Positions 62,433 through 64,000 of a DNA stretch of 64,000 bases are shown piece after piece (within the stretch, counting starts at the first letter, position 1; every line of letters starts with the position of its first letter). Under the pieces are notes generated by a model. The model was not told the origin of the DNA. It did no database searches and saw nothing but the letters and a program-made list of their open reading frames with translations. The DNA lies in NCBI RefSeq assembly GCF_014836775.1, contig NZ_JACSQD010000001.1, positions 110,255 through 174,254 of the forward strand. The letters run 5' to 3'. The translations under genes and the position numbers were made by a program. This DNA comes from Arthrobacter gallicola (lineage in GTDB: Bacteria; Actinomycetota; Actinomycetes; Actinomycetales; Micrococcaceae).

Positions 62433-62750
62433 ATGAATCAGGTACTAGTTGGCCCCGTCGCGGACTTTTTACGGGAATGCACCATCACCGGACTGGATGA
62501 AACCGAGGCAACGCCCGCTGTGGACCTGTATGGGATGTACATCATCTGGTGCGAGCAGGGGGAGCTGTCACCGGCGTCGATGTCCGAATTTTCACGGCAG
62601 GTCAAGGAGAGCGGCAACGAGCTGCGGCGGCGTCGCCATGAGAACATCTACCCCGGCATGCTCCCGACCGGGCCGATTCCCATTCAGTACATCCTGGAGA
62701 CCGACAAAGCGCCGAGCCTGAACGGCCCCCTGAACTCCCTGGGATTCTAG
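62433..62750 (+). CDS. small orphan protein, resembles the C-terminal winged helix of phage/plasmid primases
   Basis: 105 residues, soluble. The segment AVDLYGMYIIWCEQGELSPASMSEFSRQVKESGNELRRRRHENIYPGML has the pattern of the DNA-binding domain at the end of D5/P4-type primase-helicases (LYxxYxxWCxxxG...PxSxxxFxRxLxE, then a basic wing). No primase or helicase is attached. Function unknown; a stand-alone DNA-binding protein is possible. The ATG lacks a Shine-Dalgarno; TAGGGT ends six bases upstream, so a leaderless mRNA is likely. No clear terminator follows. Confidence 0.7.
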   Translation: MNQVLVGPVADFLRECTITGLDETEATPAVDLYGMYIIWCEQGELSPASMSEFSRQVKESGNELRRRRHENIYPGMLPTGPIPIQYILETDKAPSLNGPLNSLGF

Positions 62751-62885
62751 CTTTGGTGTCCTCCCCGTTTGGCAGCAAGGCTCATGGAGCCTCCATCCTC
62801 CGCGTTTCCGTATCCTTTCATCCCGTCGGATTCTGGGGCAGACCCCGGCGGCAGGGACCGCCGCCGTAGTTGATAGCGTGGGACG

Positions 62886-63863
62886 ATGACCACCTACAAC
62901 AGACTCGGCACGTCCGGTCTCACCGTTTCCACCGTCGGGCTTGGCTGCAACAACCTGGGCCGCGCAGGCACCGCCACCGAATCGCAGGAAGGTACCGACG
63001 CCGTCGTGCATGCGGCCATCGACGCCGGGATCACCCTCTTTGACACCGCCGATACCTACGGGGCGGTGCCTGGACTGAGCGAGGAACGACTCGGAAAGGC
63101 GCTTGGCGCCCGGCGCGGCGACGTCATCCTGGCGACGAAGTTCGGCATGGACATGAACGGCGTCAACGGTCCGGATTTCGGCGCCCGCGGCTCCCGGCGG
63201 TACATCATGACAGCCGTCGAGGCGTCCCTGCGCCGGCTGGGAACGGACTGGATTGACCTCTACCAGTTCCACACTCCGGACCCGCTGACCCCCATCGAGG
63301 AGACACTGTCGGCGCTCGATGACCTCGTCACCAGCGGCAAGGTCCGCTACATCGGGCACTCCAACCGTGCCGGCTGGCAGATCGCCGAGGCAGAGTTTAC
63401 TGCCCGGGCTGCCCGGAGCACCCGCTTCATCTCTGCGCAGAACCACTACAACCTGCTGGACCGCCGCGCTGAACTAGAGGTCACCCCCGCTGCGGAGGCC
63501 TATGGGCTGGGTGTACTGCCGTACTTCCCGCTGGCCAACGGCCTGCTGACCGGCAAATACAGCGCAGGCAAGGCACCCGAGGGAAGCCGCCTGACCCACT
63601 CCCGCACGAATCTGCTGCAGGACGCCGACTTCGACCAGCTGCGTGAGTTCGGGCAGTTCGCTCAGGAACGCGGACTCACGGAAATCCAGGTGGCTTTCTC
63701 CTGGCTGGCCTCACGTCCGTCAGTAGCCTCGGTGATTGCCGGAGCGACCAGGCCGGAACAGATCCGTGAGAATGCCGAAGCCGCTTCCTGGGTGCCCTCG
63801 GAGAAGGACCTGGAAGAGCTGGACCGGATCTTCCCGCGGGCACCGAAGGTTGCTTTGTTCTAG
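62886..63863 (+). CDS. aldo/keto reductase
   Basis: 325 residues, (alpha/beta)8 barrel. Catalytic tetrad: Asp53 and Tyr58 in FDTADTYG, Lys85 in LATKFG, His129 in YQFHTPD. The C-terminal ASVIAGATRPEQIRENAEAASW binds the NADPH. It belongs to the AKR groups that include YghZ/Tas-like and Kv-beta-type proteins; the substrate is not predictable. No Shine-Dalgarno: TAGCGT ends six bases before the ATG, again a leaderless layout. Monocistronic. Confidence 0.92.
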   Translation: MTTYNRLGTSGLTVSTVGLGCNNLGRAGTATESQEGTDAVVHAAIDAGITLFDTADTYGAVPGLSEERLGKALGARRGDVILATKFGMDMNGVNGPDFGARGSRRYIMTAVEASLRRLGTDWIDLYQFHTPDPLTPIEETLSALDDLVTSGKVRYIGHSNRAGWQIAEAEFTARAARSTRFISAQNHYNLLDRRAELEVTPAAEAYGLGVLPYFPLANGLLTGKYSAGKAPEGSRLTHSRTNLLQDADFDQLREFGQFAQERGLTEIQVAFSWLASRPSVASVIAGATRPEQIRENAEAASWVPSEKDLEELDRIFPRAPKVALF

Positions 63864-63885
63864 GTTTGCGCCTGCGCGCGACGGC

Positions 63886-64000
63886 TCAACGAGAGAGCTG
63901 TTCAGACGCCTCGTAGTCGGCCCGGGCGGCGAAGACGTCATCCATATGTGCCTCTGCCCATCTCTTGAACTCGCGGACCGTGCCGTGCAGCGACTGGCCT
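63886..64000 (-). CDS. 3' end of an unidentified gene, cut by the window edge
   Basis: The last 37 codons of a minus-strand frame, ending EASEQLSR and a TGA. The visible part (LHGTVREFKRWAEAHMDDVFAARADYE) is a charged amphipathic helix, as at the end of small regulators, but too little is seen to name a family. Convergent with the aldo/keto reductase, 22 bp apart. Confidence 0.55.
   Translation of the reverse strand, partial: GQSLHGTVREFKRWAEAHMDDVFAARADYEASEQLSR

Overview
The window is a stretch of core chromosome from a high-GC actinobacterium, most likely an Arthrobacter-like member of the Micrococcaceae. The pointers are the GC-rich codon use, the set of actinobacterial marker families (SepH, PAC2, DUF4191, DUF4192, DUF4193, DUF5998, DUF3710, DUF3159, DUF7455), a type I adenylylatable glutamine synthetase behind a GlnR-type box, a Lys/Ala-rich primary sigma factor, and many starts that look leaderless. 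No tRNA, rRNA, CRISPR array, prophage or intact insertion sequence was seen.

Layout. 0-3.6 kb: serine hydrolase, glnA and a divergent RDD membrane protein. 3.6-4.3 kb: a repeat-rich non-coding island between two terminators. 4.3-7 kb: DUF4191, lipA and lipB. 7-12.6 kb: a membrane Ser/Thr kinase and a tricorn protease. 12.6-18.7 kb: OsmC peroxidase, a small membrane protein, the 2-oxoglutarate dehydrogenase E2 (sucB), lpd and pepA. 18.9-25 kb: PAC2, an MFS transporter, DUF4192, sigA and DUF7455. 25.2-27.4 kb: parE. 27.5-35.1 kb: an M56 protease and BlaI repressor pair divergent from cydA-cydB-cydDC. 35-40 kb: a two-domain GNAT, a DtxR/MntR-type regulator and a proVWX-type betaine/choline ABC transporter. 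40.4-43 kb: parC. 43-50 kb: a GNAT/acyl-CoA-synthetase fusion, DUF5998, a phosphodiesterase, thymidine kinase and SepH. 50-56 kb: DUF4193, DUF3093, dut, DUF3710, an OB-fold protein, DUF3159, two TrkA-type proteins and a TRAM RNA methyltransferase. 56.5-64 kb: acnA, dxs, an NAD(P)-binding protein, a small orphan protein, an aldo/keto reductase and the 3' end of one more gene.

How the genes fit together. lipA/lipB make the lipoyl cofactor used by the two lipoyl domains of SucB, which lpd reoxidises. acnA feeds the same cycle. Tricorn protease and leucyl aminopeptidase are both peptide-degrading enzymes. parE and parC, 13 kb apart, form topoisomerase IV; the A subunit lacks a GyrA box.

The most interesting signal is regulatory. 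Three copies of the palindrome TTCTAC-N5-GTAGAA lie between blaI and cydA, the first sitting on the predicted cydA promoter. A fourth, even longer copy lies 15 kb away upstream of a small four-helix membrane protein. This suggests a BlaI/M56 pair that controls respiration (cytochrome bd) and an uncharacterised membrane protein rather than beta-lactam resistance. Other notable signals are a four-half-site GlnR box at glnA, an orphan CsoR-type palindrome, a structured acnA leader with a 22-bp inverted repeat, and a recurrent TANNNT motif 6-7 nt before start codons that lack a Shine-Dalgarno sequence.
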